Assembly (NCBI RefSeq): GCF_000315625.1
Contig: NW_005434652.1
Span: forward strand, 696,091-760,090
From: Guillardia theta CCMP2712
Lineage: Eukaryota; Cryptophyceae; Pyrenomonadales; Geminigeraceae
Direction: 5' to 3'
DNA: 64,000 nucleotides
Numbering within the stretch: position 1 is the stretch's first letter; the number at the start of each line of letters is the position of its first letter. The notes under the pieces are model-generated. The model had not been told where the DNA came from and searched no databases. It worked only from the letters and a program-made list of their open reading frames with translations. The translations under genes were made by a program, and so were the position numbers. Positions 1 through 12,210 of this stretch are shown piece by piece.

Positions 1-1688
1 CCAGAGCCTGGCAGCCGGCAATGGCCCTTATTACGCCACGTTTGCTGACGAAACAGACCGCAACTACGGGGTTGAGTTGAAGTGGAGCGACAGCTTGCAA
101 TTTGTTGGATTTCAATATCTGGACCTTCGGATTGACGGGGCTCTCAACGAGACAGTGCAGGTCGACTTGAAACTTTCTTTCCTCTGCGGCATCAGCACCT
201 CCGACCCGACGGGGTACAACAAGCTCTTTGCTGTGGCGGACTCGAGCTTCTTTGATCTGTTCGGCCCTCCTGACTCTCCGTCCAACTTCAAAGTCTCCAA
301 CTACGGATCTCTCGGATTCCGCGTGGAGTTTGATCCTCCCTCCATCAGCGGCGCGAAGCCTCTCTCCGGTTTCATCCTCGAGGTTGACCGTTGCTCGGAC
401 TCTTCTTGTCTTCCTAAGACACAGCACGTGCATCCCAACTTTGCCACTCCCAAGCAGCTCGGATCCGACTATCAGCTTGGGGGAGGTCGCGGGGAAGAGG
501 TTCTTGTCAAGTACAACCAGAGCTCTTCTACGTCATTCGCTCTCACGCTCAATCTGATTCCCAGCAGGCAAATGCTCGCTGGCGACATGCTTGTGCTGCC
601 GCTGCCCAAGTTTACAGCAGATTTAAGGCTGAAATCATCGTACACATGCGCGTTAGCTGAACAGAGTCCTTTCTCGTTGGAGGTTCTTCCGCAAGAGTCT
701 TTGCTTCAGCTCACAGTGAAGGAGGGTAGAGAACTGATCATGTACGCCCCGCTCGATGTTGTCGTTCCTGACAACTGCAACATCTCGCTCGAAATTCCTT
801 ACGGTCAACAGTCCTCAAAGATTTGTTCCGGGATGAACTACTCTCGTTCTTTCTGCTTGTCCATCTTCTCTCTCGGAGGCCTCCGGTGCTGTGATTGGGA
901 CGCCACACAGCAAACTTGCCAGGCCAATGCACTTGTAGACATCTGCCTGCCCTCTGCAGTTCCTGACTCCATCTTGCAAGATGGTTTTGTATCCACCAAC
1001 GCAAGTCAGATAGGCACTTTCTTGTATCCAAATGTTTTGCAAGGAGTCTTCGTGGGCAACTCATTGCAAACTGATACCTGCTTCTCAAACAGCACCACCT
1101 ATCAGTCTTGTTTGTCAGAAGATACCTTCATCCTGCCCAAGATAGAAGACGCAAGCCCGTCGGATCTGTTCTGGAGCGGTCCCCTCCGAGTTGGATCGAC
1201 AACGAGCTCAGCCCAACTCAACGCTGGCTGTGAATCGCTGACGTCATCGTCTAACCCGTGCATCCTGACCGTCGGTACTGATCGCTCCTTCCTCCTTGTC
1301 GCGACCAACGCTTCCTCCAACTCGTCGTCAACCTTGGGGATGAGGATGAAGGGCATCAGACGCCAGGCGATCAACGCTGGTGACGTCCTCTTCCTTCAGT
1401 TCCCCGCTCTCTCGACCAGCTCCCAGCTTTCCATTTCCACTTCTAGAGTTTCTGTGGACACGGAAAGTTTCGAATGGCCTTCTACTTTCAACTCGTCCGA
1501 TCTGTCTCTCACTATCGTCGCTCAGAATGCAATTCCAGCGGAGAAAACTTTGATTTTTGAGGTTTCCGTGCAATGACTCAACAGAGATACCTGACGGCAT
1601 ACGAGCAGGTCACAAACGTCGTGCTGTTGCAGCCTTACTCATCGTTGACTGTCAAATGTGAAGTATTCAGCAGGTCTGTTCCTTACTG

Positions 1689-1723
<35 letters not shown>

Positions 1724-4700
1724 CGCTCCCCCTCCCTCCCTCCCTCCCTCCCTCCTGTCATTCCATTCTTCTTCCCAACCATAGGACATCATGTCCTCTT
1801 TTGACACTCTCCATTTTCCCTCTACCCGACAAGCTTCTGTTGCCTCCACTCGTTGCGCTTCTGTCTCTGATGTCTCGAGTGCAGGAAGAAAACCACCGTC
1901 CTCTTCCATCAGGGCAGCAGATACTCAAACTTCACCTCGCAGACTGGCAGTCCGTTGCAAGGGTACCAAGAGTTTCCGGGGGGCGTCAACTTCATCTTGG
2001 AGGGGAAGATCTACAAGTTTCGGATCTTCTCGTACAACGCGAGGTTCCGAAGCGCCTCGATCTCATCATACCTCAACAACCGCGCGGTCCTCGCTCCTGA
2101 AGCCCCGGCCTACTTTTCTCAGGTTCATCTCCCCGAGCTTATGCCCTTAGTGACCTTCTGTCAGATCGCGCAGGGCTCCGTGAACGCGAGCGTGACTTAC
2201 TATCCCGAGCGGGTGTCAGCTGCCGACTGGTGCGAGTTGGGCCTGCACTTTCAGCTGGACTCCTATCTTGGGGAGGAGGAGACGGTGTACTTCGAGCTGA
2301 ATGGCTTCCAAGGGAGCGAGTGCGAAAATCAAGAAGGTCACCAGTTTGTCTAACTCTTTTACTAGGTTGCTCCAGTTCTGTCCAAGCTGCGAGGCAAGTA
2401 TTAGAAACGAGAGCGTCAAACCTCTTGTGGAACAGAACGTCACCTTCGTTGCTACTTCGGCTCCTTTCCATCCCATCTTCGATCATGGCTCATGGTCACA
2501 AAACTTATCCACTCTTTCGCTCTTCGTGGCGCAAGGGAAATCAGCAGCTCCTGGAGTTCTCTACTCTGTCTACCTTCCCTCAGGCTCACTGCTCTGCCCT
2601 CAACCCGTGAGTTAGGAAGCCACTCGTTCTGTGGCTGACGTGGCAGCAGGAGGCAAGGGCTGTGAGCATGAAAGGTTGGCTGCTTCAGTTCAGCCTCAAT
2701 TGGCTTTCTCCTTCTCCTCTCCTTCACCGGCCTCGCCTGGGCTTCATCGTGCAGGTTCGCCCCCCCCCCCCTAGTGCTCAGCGTCTCCTCTGACCTCACG
2801 TCCCTCAGGTCTCCACGGATCCCGCGTGGAAGTCGTTCGTGCAAACCACCAGCGTGTCGGACAACTTTGACCTTCCCTTGCTGCAAACAAGCTCACCGAT
2901 CGCCTACCTGACCCATGACATCGGCAAGGAAGGCAACGAGATCGGCCTGTGTGGCGAGTGGCGATGGCTGGAGAAGAAATTCATCAAGGTGGACGAGGAG
3001 GTGATGCTGGTGTATCAGGTGCTGGTGATGGAGGAGGGATGCGATCAGAGCATGTTCCGCTCTTCCTTGCTTGTAGATCGAGGGTTTCGATCGCTCAAGA
3101 GCGAGCATGTTAGCGTCCTTGGGGGCGCCAACTGCTCTTGCCTTGCCAATGGAACCTCCGCAGGGTCACCTGATCCCGGCAGAGAGTGTGTCTGCACGAG
3201 TATAGCGCTGGCGTATCCGAGCGCTACGGACTGGTCAGTGGGAGGAGGGATCGACAACAAGGTAGCCAGCAGCTGCCCTCTCGGCGCCTCTTTCTGGGAG
3301 TTGGGGTGCAACCCTCTCGGGGTTGTTTACACCAGCGGCCTCCGCACGGCTCAGAGCGCTGTGGTGTCAACGCAGACACGAGCAGGGGTGGGATACGTCT
3401 CCTGCGACACCCTGGAAGGATCCTGTCAGGCAAACTGCATGTGCTCGTCCTCCAACAAGCTCGCAGGCTTTCAGTTCGGTAGTGTCAGCCCTCTGCCTCA
3501 CTCGCTCCTCCTCGCCTCCCCTGGCGATCCTCTCCACTTCCCGTCAAGGCTCCAGACACGCCTTCTTACCGCCCTCTCCTCCACGTCTCAGACCCTCAAA
3601 GTCTCCGACACGTCGGGACTGAGTGTCAACCTTCTCCTTCGCGTTGACAGTGAGCTCTTGTGGGTGCTCGCCGTGCTCGATGCCAGTACAGCTTTCGTTG
3701 AGAGAGGGTCCTACGGCACCTCAGCTCAGCTTCACCAGCAGGGGTCAGCCGTTAGCGTCGTCACCTGGCCAGTCAGCTCGTTCGTCTCCTCTCGCCGGCA
3801 GTTTTTCTTCCGAGTCGCCGCCTTCAACACAGCGGGCGTGAGCTCCTTCCTCTACTACCAGGTCAAAGCTCTCGCTGTCACTCCCCGTACCGTTCCGACC
3901 ATCGGAGGGACGGTGATGGAGCTGGCGGCGCTAGGGATGGGCATAGGAGGAGAGGGTCACGACTTTCTGCTGGGGCAGCTGACGTCATCCGGCTACATCG
4001 ACTTCGCTCGCTCTCGAGCCTGCAATGTTCTTCGCTCCCTCGACATCGGCGGCACGAGGCTCGTTTGCGAGGCCCCAGCTGGAGTGGGAGCTGTTCAGAA
4101 GTTTGTGCTTTACTTCAGGTGAGTCTCTCGCGCGTCTCCTGCTTGCGCTGAGCAGGTGCTTGCAGGCAGGGATGCCTGGAGTATTTCAACGTGGGGGCTG
4201 CGGTGATCAAATACTCCAAGCCCAACATTCTCCTCGTTGTTCCCAACCTCGTCCCTGGCTCTCTGCCTGCCAAGGTGCGGATTTACGGGGAAAACTTCGG
4301 ACAGAACAGCTCGGAAATCAATATCGTACTGATCAATACCGACAACGATATCATCGCGTGCAATTCCTTTACCTGGCAAGGAAACTCAGGTGAGGGGAAG
4401 CGAGAAAGGGATGAAGAGATGAGAGGAGAATAATAGTGTCCTCGTCAACCCTTGTTTGCTTCTCGTCTCACGCGTCAAAAAACTGCAGGGACCTGCATCT
4501 TCATCCCTTCTTCAGGCCAAACTTTGTCCGGATACATCCAGGTGCTCTCACTCTCACTTACCCCTTCCTTCCTCGTGAACTGCCAGCAGGCGAGCGTCGG
4601 GTCCTCATGGAGTGGAGGTGCTCAAGTCTCGACATTGAAAACTCTGCAGTCCAAGTTTACTCAGGTGACGTCGGAACGCTCTAATTGCTACTCCTCTCCA

Positions 4701-5912
4701 ACCTCCTCGATGCTCGCTGACCTCTTCCTTGCTGCAGATTCCTCCTCCTGTGACAGTAGCCATCACTCTCAACAAAGACATCGCAGCCATCCCCGATGGC
4801 AGGCAATCATCCAACCTTCCACTCCGCTCCTCTTTCTGCCTCGATGCTTTGATATTTCACCCTCTTCTTTCATCCTGTTTGGTCGATTTTCACCTGGACT
4901 AGAACGTCTTCTCTTTCATCGCCTTCTCTCCATTCTCTGTTCCCCTTTAACAAGTTCGTCCCAGTGTGGAGCGGGACAATTTCAAGCGTCAGTTCGCCCA
5001 GGACGTGGCCAACGCCGTCAGCATCTCTGCCTCCCGAATCAACATCACGAGGCGAGAGCGTCGGCAGCTGAGTGGGAGCGACTGACTTGCTGTGCCAGCA
5101 TCGCAGCGGGAAGCATCATCGTCACTTTTGTTATCCTCCCTGACCCTTTCAGCCCGACTGCTCCGACCCCAGGCACCAGCCACGAGCTTTCCCACCTCAT
5201 CTTGACATCTTTGCAGAGCAACTGGGAGCCAACCTCGTCAAGCAAGCCTCCGATCCTAACTCCAAGCTCCTCTCTGGCTCAGTGACCAGCAGCACCTCCT
5301 CTGCTTCAGGAGGCGCCAGCCCCACACAGACCTCGACGTTCCTCACCGAATGCTCCCCCAAGGTCTTGGTTTAATGATCATCTCTCCTCCTCCTCTTGAC
5401 TTAGTCATCATTCCTGCTGCTGCTGCTCTGATCAAACTCTGCAGACCTACTCGTGGGTCGACATGGATCTCTGCTTCGACTGCTGTCAGGGTCGTTGCGT
5501 GGCGACGTCACTCTTGCCAAGTTCATCGTTGAACTATGAGGTGAAAGAATAGAGCGAGGAGGACATGGAAGGCAAAGATGAGATATCGTGTTGTTAGATG
5601 TCGTTTTTTCTTCGTTTTGAGAGGGAGGAGGAGGAGGAGGAGGAGGAGGAGGAGGAGGAGGAGGAGGAGGAGGAGGAGGAGGAGGAGGAGGAGGAGGAGG
5701 AGGAGGAGGAGGAGGCGAGAAGGGAAGCAGTTGTGATCTAATTTATTACTGTCTTCCTCCAGGACTGCGACCTGACGTGCATGCTGCACTGCGGGTGAGT
5801 CGGAGGGTTAAGAATAGTTAGTCTCGTGACGTCTGTCAGGTACGGACGAGAGTTGCCGTTGGACGGGGGTCCCCCAGTGCTGGAGGAAGGAGTTTGCAAC
5901 CGAACGAGCTGA
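1..5912 (+). CDS. FN3/IPT-type extracellular multidomain protein (5' partial)
   Basis: The reading frame is open from base 2, so the gene begins upstream. The first exon runs to about 1560. A 47-nt intron (1561-1607) and a CT-rich intron (1674-1884) follow, then several more exons. Fibronectin-III-like segments lie near 260-460 (start PPDSPSNFKV) and 1885-2330. The 2.8-4.1 kb exon is rich in Cys, Ser and N-glycosylation sites, and an IPT/TIG-like strand set (ILLVVPNLVPGSLPAKVRIYG) follows at about 4.17-4.39 kb. At about 4.97-5.14 kb, FAQDVANAVSIS joined to AGSIIVTFVI resembles the SEA-like module of other protist surface proteins. The last exons (5763-5794, 5840-5912) are short and Cys-rich (CFDCCQGRC, CDLTCMLHC). 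No transmembrane helix is evident in this part, so I infer a secreted or wall-associated adhesin-like protein. Inner exon ends are approximate; the ligand is unknown. Confidence 0.75.
1674..1884 (+). repeat. Intron carrying (CT)n and (CCCT)n tracts
   Basis: The intron is bounded by AG|GTCTGTTCC and GAGTGCAG|GAAG. About 70 nt of CT then CCCT repeats (1687-1754) fill its 5' half. Removing it joins two FN3-like coding segments in frame. Confidence 0.7.
5623..5715 (+). repeat. (AGG)n trinucleotide microsatellite
   Basis: A near-perfect AGG run of about 30 units lies inside the last-but-one intron (5540-5762) of the FN3/IPT gene. The leucine-rich reverse-strand ORF here is an artefact of this repeat. 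Confidence 0.95.
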
Positions 5913-5947
5913 GCTCAAGCTACTTGTGCACTAGACCTAAACACACC

Positions 5948-7255
5948 TCAATCGTCAGAGCTCTCCGCCTCATTGCCGCTCCCTCCTCCTCTGCCTTCCC
6001 CGTCATGCTCAAAACCCTCGAGGCTTTCCAGCGCGTCCTGACCTCCCGCAGCGACGCTACCAGCGTCGGCTCTGTTCTTCCTCGACTTCTTGAGCTCCTT
6101 CCTCGCCTCGCGCTGCTCAGGAGTCTCGTCCTTGAGCGCCTGCTTCTTCAGAGCCTTCCGGAGCCTCCGCTCCTCGTCGCTCTCATGTTTCTTCTTCTTG
6201 GGATACGCTCGTTGCACCTCGACGGGAGACTCCGGCAGGTTCAGCTCGTGCGCCACTTGGAGCTCTTCGACCTTGCGGGACCCTCGGGGTAGGGATGTTG
6301 TCGTGTCTGCTTCCATGTACGCCATCCTCTCTTGCACCGTTCCTCTCCCCGCGCCCTCGGGACCAGCGAGCCCCTCCACCCTCCTCCGCGGCCTCACGTA
6401 TGCCGGCACTTCCATGACCTCCATCCCCCCCATCGGCGTGTCCAGCTGCCCGACGCCAGCATGTAGGTAGGAGACTTGACCTGCATCCTCGTCGCCGACA
6501 AGAGGCGAATGACGGGGAAAGCTCTCGAGGTCGTTGGGAAGCGAATCGTGCGAGACATCGTCGGGATGCTGACTGCCGTCTTTGATCTCCAGCACGTTCA
6601 CCTCGAGCCCCAGGAACCTGTCCAGCTGGGTCTTGATGTCATGAGCTGTCATCCTGCTCGACCTGACCTGCAGGCATGACGGGGTGCCGGATGTGAAGGT
6701 AGTGACCGGGCGCGAGTCCTGCTGGAAGTAGACGACGACTTGCGATCGCGATTTCATCCCGTACCTGGACTCGAAGTATTCGTCCTCGCCCTCACCGAAG
6801 GAGAACTGTGCTCTGTCCTGAGAGTCCTCGCCCTCTCCGACAAAGTTGTCTTGGAAGCTCTCGACCCGGATGCTCACGATTTCTGAGAGGGCGAACTCGC
6901 TGGAGGAGTAGCAGACGCAGGGGATGCAGTTGAGAAGCTGATGCTCCTGCCTGAACGAGTCCAAGTTCTTGTCCATCCTCGTGTTCGTCACGATCGTGAA
7001 AGGCAGGAGCACCAGGAAGGACATCAAGGCGAAGGTCAGGAGCACCGCCCCGATCCATGTCGGGATTCGCACGCTCGAGCTGTCGACCGGCTGGTTGGCG
7101 GCGGCAAGGAAGAAGATGGCAGGAACAAAGAGAAGGAGGAAGCAGAAGAGCCAGGTGATGGTCCACTTGAAGGCTGAGTTCTTGACCAGCAGCACGTTCT
7201 CCGACCGTACCTCCACCCTCGCCATCTTCAGCCCAGCATAGACCAAAGGTGGCAA
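5948..7255 (-). CDS. Two-TM membrane protein with long charged cytosolic tail
   Basis: This is an uninterrupted 435-residue frame. Two hydrophobic helices (about residues 31-52, ITWLFCFLLLFVPAIFFLAA, and 69-88, GAVLLTFALMSFLVLLPFTI) enclose a short loop. A soluble beta-rich stretch (about 110-220) follows, then an acidic/polar region, then a strongly basic KALKK/KELKKSRK segment and an acidic tail ending in ESSDD. The first Met is at 7255, and an in-frame Met at residue 11 (MARVEVRSEN) could be the true start. The helical hairpin suggests an ER or endomembrane protein with its tail in the cytosol. I recognise no family. Its stop codon lies 35 bp from the stop of the convergent FN3/IPT gene. 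Confidence 0.75.
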   Translation of the reverse strand: MPPLVYAGLKMARVEVRSENVLLVKNSAFKWTITWLFCFLLLFVPAIFFLAAANQPVDSSSVRIPTWIGAVLLTFALMSFLVLLPFTIVTNTRMDKNLDSFRQEHQLLNCIPCVCYSSSEFALSEIVSIRVESFQDNFVGEGEDSQDRAQFSFGEGEDEYFESRYGMKSRSQVVVYFQQDSRPVTTFTSGTPSCLQVRSSRMTAHDIKTQLDRFLGLEVNVLEIKDGSQHPDDVSHDSLPNDLESFPRHSPLVGDEDAGQVSYLHAGVGQLDTPMGGMEVMEVPAYVRPRRRVEGLAGPEGAGRGTVQERMAYMEADTTTSLPRGSRKVEELQVAHELNLPESPVEVQRAYPKKKKHESDEERRLRKALKKQALKDETPEQREARKELKKSRKNRADAGSVAAGGQDALESLEGFEHDGEGRGGGSGNEAESSDD

Positions 7256-7361
7256 CGGATAACGGGGGCAGCGAAAGTCTAGATAGGGCAGCCGGGGTGA
7301 AATAGTTCTGCCCTAGAAATTGGGGGAAGGGAAGGGAAGGGAATTAAGGGGCGGAATTCAG

Positions 7362-7416
<55 letters not shown>

Positions 7417-7459
7417 AACAGGACATTTGGGTGAGGAGAGCAGAAGCAAGAGGAGGTCA
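7256..7459. promoter_or_regulatory. Divergent intergenic promoter region
   Basis: About 200 bp separates the start codons of the two-TM protein (-) and the START protein (+), so both promoters must lie here or overlap the genes. A GCAGGA hexanucleotide tract sits in its centre. I see no clear TATA box. Confidence 0.5.
7360..7415 (+). repeat. (GCAGGA)n hexanucleotide repeat
   Basis: About nine tandem copies lie 45-100 bp upstream of the START-protein ATG, probably in its 5' UTR or promoter. Confidence 0.9.
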
Positions 7460-8888
7460 ATGCCATCAAGGTACCTCCGCCTCTGCGTTGTTGTTCTTGT
7501 CTTCTGCTGGATCGCACCTTCCAAGTCTGAGTGAGAATCCTCTGCTTCTATGCTGCTTTCTCATCAGCCACCAGGACCGGAAGCATCACAGATGAGGACA
7601 TGAGCATATGCCACGGTAGAGCTACCTACCTCCTCCCCCTCCCCCTCCCCCAACCTTTCCCCCTCCTCCCTTGCCCTCGAGCTGTAACCCTGGGCTCAGG
7701 TCTGCTGCATCAAGACATCCCTGACGTGTCCTACGACTCGAGGTTCCCTCCCGCTCCTCCTCTCGCGGTCTCATCTCCTACCCCAGCTGGAAGGAGCTGC
7801 CACGAGGGCACGTGCCGGACGGTCTGCGCGTTTGGGGAAAGCTCGAGGAAGGGTCAGCAGCGACAACCTTCGTAGCCTCCGGCACCTTGCACAACGTTAC
7901 GAGCAGCGCGGTAGGGAGCATGACCGGTCCACTTGAGGGTAGCTCAAGGGGTTCAGGTGCTCGCCACGTTCGAAGGAACGAACTTCACACAGCGCAAGAC
8001 GTGGGACCCGTCGTGCCTCGCCTTGAACGTGATCTCGAGGAACGAGAAAGTCCCAGCGCCAGCAGCTGAACTCATGTGGTTTCAACAGCCATGAAACCGA
8101 TCAGGTCGTGCGGTGGGTGACGGACCTTCCTTGGCCTCTATCCGACAGGGAGTACATCTTCAGGTGCGGTCGCTTGCTCCTGCAACCTTGGCTGACGCAG
8201 GCGGGTGTAGACGGAGGATCGTCTGCCGAGAGGATGGCTCGTGCATCGCCGTCAGCAAGGTCAGTGGGTTGACCTGCGCGAGACGCTCAAGGTTGTGCAG
8301 ACTGTGGCAGAGGAGTCTGTGTTGATAGCAAGAGATCCCTCGCTGGTGCTGCTACTCCTTGTTGAGGACCAGCACGGTCTAAGCTGGGGGACAGGTGCGG
8401 GTGAGGGACTTCGTGCAATACTCGCAGATTCGTCCTTCCAAGGTGAGGGAGCCTAGAGGAAGCAGCTACATTCTGATCTCGTTCACCTGCCCCCTCCTCT
8501 GCTCGCTTTCTCGGCAGGACGGGAAAGGAGTCGACGTCGGGTTGCTGTAATGCTGAGACCGACCAAGTGGGATTGTTGACGCCTGACCTTCAGGTATCGT
8601 AACGACCTGGAAGGAAGCCTTCCGCACTGGGTGGTGAAATGGTTCAGCAACATTGGAGTGAGTTGGGATCAACCAGCTGTGATCTTATTTGTCTTCTCTC
8701 TCTATCTCGCCATATTTCCTTTTCTACCTCCTCCCACCTCTATTTCCCTGCTCTCTTGTGAACTTGTTGCCTTGTTTTCGTAACTTGATTTCTTTCTTCC
8801 ATGTGACACCTTTTTCCCTTCTCAGCTTCCCATCTATCTGAAGCAGATAGAGAAGGAGATTCGGTCACACTCGTCTCATGTCAAATAG
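7460..8888 (+). CDS. START-domain lipid-transfer protein with N-terminal signal/anchor
   Basis: The first exon encodes MPSRYLRLCVVVLVFCWIAP, a signal peptide or signal anchor. It is followed by a 37-nt intron (about 7530-7566) and about seven further exons. START-family landmarks appear in order: VVRWVTDLPWPLSDREYIFR near 8.1 kb (the 'WPLSxRDYV' strand), a REDGSCIAVSK strand near 8.25 kb, and the C-terminal helix LEGSLPHWVVKWF near 8.62 kb. The last exon, 8826-8888, reads LPIYLKQIEKEIRS and then stops. START domains bind sterols, phospholipids or ceramide in a hydrophobic tunnel and move them between membranes; the ligand cannot be told here. The N-terminal hydrophobic segment suggests an ER-anchored form. 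Several inner exon borders are uncertain. Confidence 0.7.
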
Positions 8889-9058
8889 CTGTTATCTTAC
8901 AATACCATCTCTACTTTCACTCCCACACACTCAGCTCACATCTCTCTCGCATCCTCCTCCCCTCATCTCCCCCTCCATGTGTCTTCATGTCGCTGCATTG
9001 CACTTCACTTGCTGCTGTTCAGCCAGCTACCCACGAAGCTCGACCATCTGCGAGCGTC

Positions 9059-12000
9059 TCAGAGAGGGCAGGAAGCTAGCGGGCGCACCTCAGCTCCCCG
9101 CCGACTCTTGACTTGACCTCTCCCACCTTCCCCATGTCAGCCTAGTCACAAGCATGTCGATCGCTCACCTTCTTTGGGGGGATGCGGCCGAGGACGGGCA
9201 GTCGTTGAGAGGAAGGAGGAATCTTATGCAGCATCGCGAGACCTTCTACCATCACCTGCGGCACCTCACTCTCCTCTACCCTCCTGTGCTCCTTCACCCC
9301 AGCAGCGACCGGCCCCTTCTCTCCGTCGTGCGACATCTCTCGCAGTATCCTCCTCCCCATCTCCAGAGCCTTCGCCGCCCGTCCGCCCGTCAAGCTGAGC
9401 AGCGACTGGACCCACACCTGCCACCCGTCAGGCCGAAACCCGCGGGCCCGACAGCCTCACTCCGAGCGTAGGAAAAGAGATCCTTCCCGTGAGGTCCAAT
9501 CGGCGCTGAGAGGGGGTGAGACTCTCCCGCCTCCTCCCTCCCCTACCTGCAGGCAGTTCCAGGTCTTGTCTTTCGTTGTCCCCTGAAGTATGTTCTCCTC
9601 CTCCTCCTCTCCCTCCTCCGTCGCGTCTCTCGAGCTGTCCACGGTCAGGTCTGCTGCATCAGAAAGCTCCTCGCCCTCCTCACCTTGAGAGAGATTCGTA
9701 CGCTATCAGGTCGAACTGCACCCAAGAGGGCAGCGAAGATGCTGAGAGTACGCCCTTCCCCTCCTCCTTCCTTTCTCGGTCAGCTCCGACACCAGCCCTC
9801 GCTTCCTCCTCTTCTCACCTTCGACCGATGCACGTAGCTCAAGGCCGACGCATGCTCTCTTCGCAGCAGAACGAGCTCGAGCTGGGGGAGGGAGTCAGCT
9901 CTGCGTGCCTGGAGCCTCTTGGGGCTGACGGACCTGCTTGACGCCTTTGGATCTCGTGAAGTTTCTTGACCTGCCCCAACATCACCCACAGCCGCCGCAC
10001 TCTCACGACCAGCTCACTCCAGCTCCTCGAGCTCCTCGCTCCTCCCCCACATCCCTTTCGCTATCTCCACCCACGAGTCTTCGCGGTGGTTTCCCTCCTC
10101 CTCTTCAAGTGGCTTTCCTACGAGCATCCTGTTCCTGCTAACGTCCATCCTCACGGCCACCGGCGCGTCCTTGCTCGGTTGGACATGCGCGTCTAGCGTC
10201 AGCCCGCCGGTCAACTTCAGCACTTTGAGGTCGCCATGGAGGTCGAGGAGGTCGAGGAGGAGAGCAAGCAGCCTGAACGCAGGCAAGTCAAGCGAGGGAG
10301 GATGAGAAAATCAAGTTCCTGCAGGAGGAGACGACGCCCGAGCTCAGGCAGCTCTCGAGCTCCTCGTAGAGTGCTTCTCCTTCGTCTTCCTGCTCAAAGC
10401 AAGATCAGCAAGTGACTTCAGCTGGCGTCTCCTTACATGAGAATAGGGAAATGCCAGGACACGATCCGACTTTCTCTGCTGCGTCTTGGGAATGCTTGAG
10501 CTGTCCTGCAGCGACTCCAGCAAAGCCTGGTGCAAGTACGGCAAAGCTTTCTCCTCGCCTGCCGCCCATCAACGAGTCAGCAGGACAAGAGAAAGTCTCA
10601 CAGGAATTCAAGGTGAAGGCTTCGACGCTTGCGGGGCACCTTTCTCTTTCAAGCCTGCAGCAAGAATGAACAAGTGAGAACCACTAGCGTTATCAGCACT
10701 TTATCCAGTCCTGAAGCTCTGACTTGACTCCGTCCCAGTCAATCCGGACGGTCGAGACATTTCGTTTCTCCATGGCTTCTCCCACTTCCTTGTTGACGTA
10801 GACTGGCCAGTTCAAAAAGAATTCCGCGAGGTCTGCGGAAGGAATCGCCTGCAGGAGGTTTCAGGCGTGCGGGGAGCCTTGTCCTCGTCTTCACCTGCTC
10901 TAACGGGTTGACCCCACACGTCGGCTTGCAGAAGAGCCCTGCTTGCACCCCGAGATTCGCAGCTCGCAGAGGAAGAATCTGCTCCTTGTTCGGTGATCCT
11001 TTCTTCTGCTCAGGTAGGCTGCTTCCTCCCAGACGGAAGGGAGCGACAAGCTTCGAAGCCTCGCTGCGCCTCCTCATCACGCAGTCCCCCAACGTCTCCT
11101 TCACATCATGTTTCTCTCACGCATCCAAAAATCATCGTCGCACCTCCGCCAGCGATGCAGCGTAGAGATGTTGGGGAAAGATGCTGTCAGAGTCGATGCC
11201 GTGGAAGGGGCAGGGGAACTCGACGTCATCGGGTGGGGCCTTGACGAGCGAGGGATCGAAGTCGACGTCATCTTTGACTCGCGTCAAGTCTCGCGTCAAG
11301 ACCAAGACTACTCACCCGCGATGATCATGTGCGTCTCAGTCACGACGGCCCATTGCACCAACAAGACCCACGGGCTTTCTGTCTCGAAGCCTATCAGAGG
11401 GACCTGAGGCCATGATGAGCCTTCACGTCGCAGCTACTTGTGCTTACATGTAGAGCAGCAAGAGCGTGTCGTAACGAGCATATCGCACTGGTTTCAAACG
11501 CCCTCTTTCTCGATATTCGTTTCTTCGTCGTCTCACTCGTCCCGTTGCCCTCGCGATCTCCCTCTCGCTGTGTCACCACCATAGCAAGGAGCGGAAGCTT
11601 GAGCTTGTCAGAGATCCACAGCGCATGCTTGCGGCAAGAAGACTAAGTTGAGGGAGGTAGAGGAACAACATACCGACAGCGCAAGGTTGTCGCATACCCT
11701 CCTCGATTTGCGTATCAGGTAGAGAATCTACCCGGTATCACCGAGCTGAGACTGCAACACATTCAACATCTACTCACATGCCGGCCGTTCCTGCGATGGG
11801 AGGGTTTCGGAAAGGAGAAGCAGCGGCTTCTCAGCTTGATAGCAGCAGGCCACCGCTCGCTGCAGTTGCAGTCAGCTCAGAACCAGCTGGTGTCGCCTCT
11901 CACCGCACAAGCAGGTAGGGATCTGCTGGGGGAACTTGTGGGGCGATCAGAGTCTGCATCGGCTCATCTGAGTTGTAAGACGGAGACTACTCTTGCGGTC

Positions 12001-12210
12001 AGAATGAGCCAATGGAGGAGCAGCGAGGTATCACTCGGTTCGTCGCCACCCCTTGCTCCTCTACCATCCTATGAACCATGATGCATCAGATGCAACAGGA
12101 CATCAAAGAGGAACGCACATGTCATCGGAAGAAGCTTTCTCTTCTTCCTGCGTAGTTTCCCTTCTCTCCGGTGTACATGAGGACACCAACTGTTCTTCCA
12201 GCATCTTCAT
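9059..12210 (-). CDS. Multi-exon protein of unknown family
   Basis: No long ORF exists, but the minus strand gives a chain of frame-consistent exons with GT-AG borders. In order they include MKMLEEQLVSS (12.2 kb), GGDEPSDTSLLLHWLILTAR joined to TLIAPQVPPADPYLLVR (12.0-11.9 kb), KPLLLLSETLPSQ (11.83 kb), VPLIGFETESPWVLLVQWAV (11.4 kb), DDVEFPCPFHGIDSDSIFPQ (11.2 kb), DLAEFFLNWPVYVNKEVGEA (10.8 kb), ALPYLHQALLESLQD (10.5 kb), LKLTGGLTLDAHVQPS (10.2 kb) and MLHKIPPSSQRLPVLGRIPP (9.2 kb). A short terminal exon gives a stop at 9059. Many introns are only 35-50 nt. The proposed start is the first in-frame Met after a stop. I do not recognise the family; the whole suggests a soluble alpha/beta protein of perhaps 700-800 residues. 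Some exons may be missed. Confidence 0.5.

Noticed and set aside
1561-1607. Stop codon at 1574-1576 as a nonsense break in the FN3/IPT gene
   Set aside because: A 47-nt GT-AG intron removes it and joins AEKTLIFE to VTNVVLLQPY in frame.
5523-5789. Poly-leucine ORF on the minus strand
   Set aside because: Translation of the (AGG)n intron repeat; the real gene is on the plus strand.
11440-11520. RYARYDTLLLLYM resembling the exonuclease III motif of RRP6-type nucleases
   Set aside because: The exon order is wrong for RRP6 and no other DEDD or HRDC motif lies upstream; similarity is probably chance.
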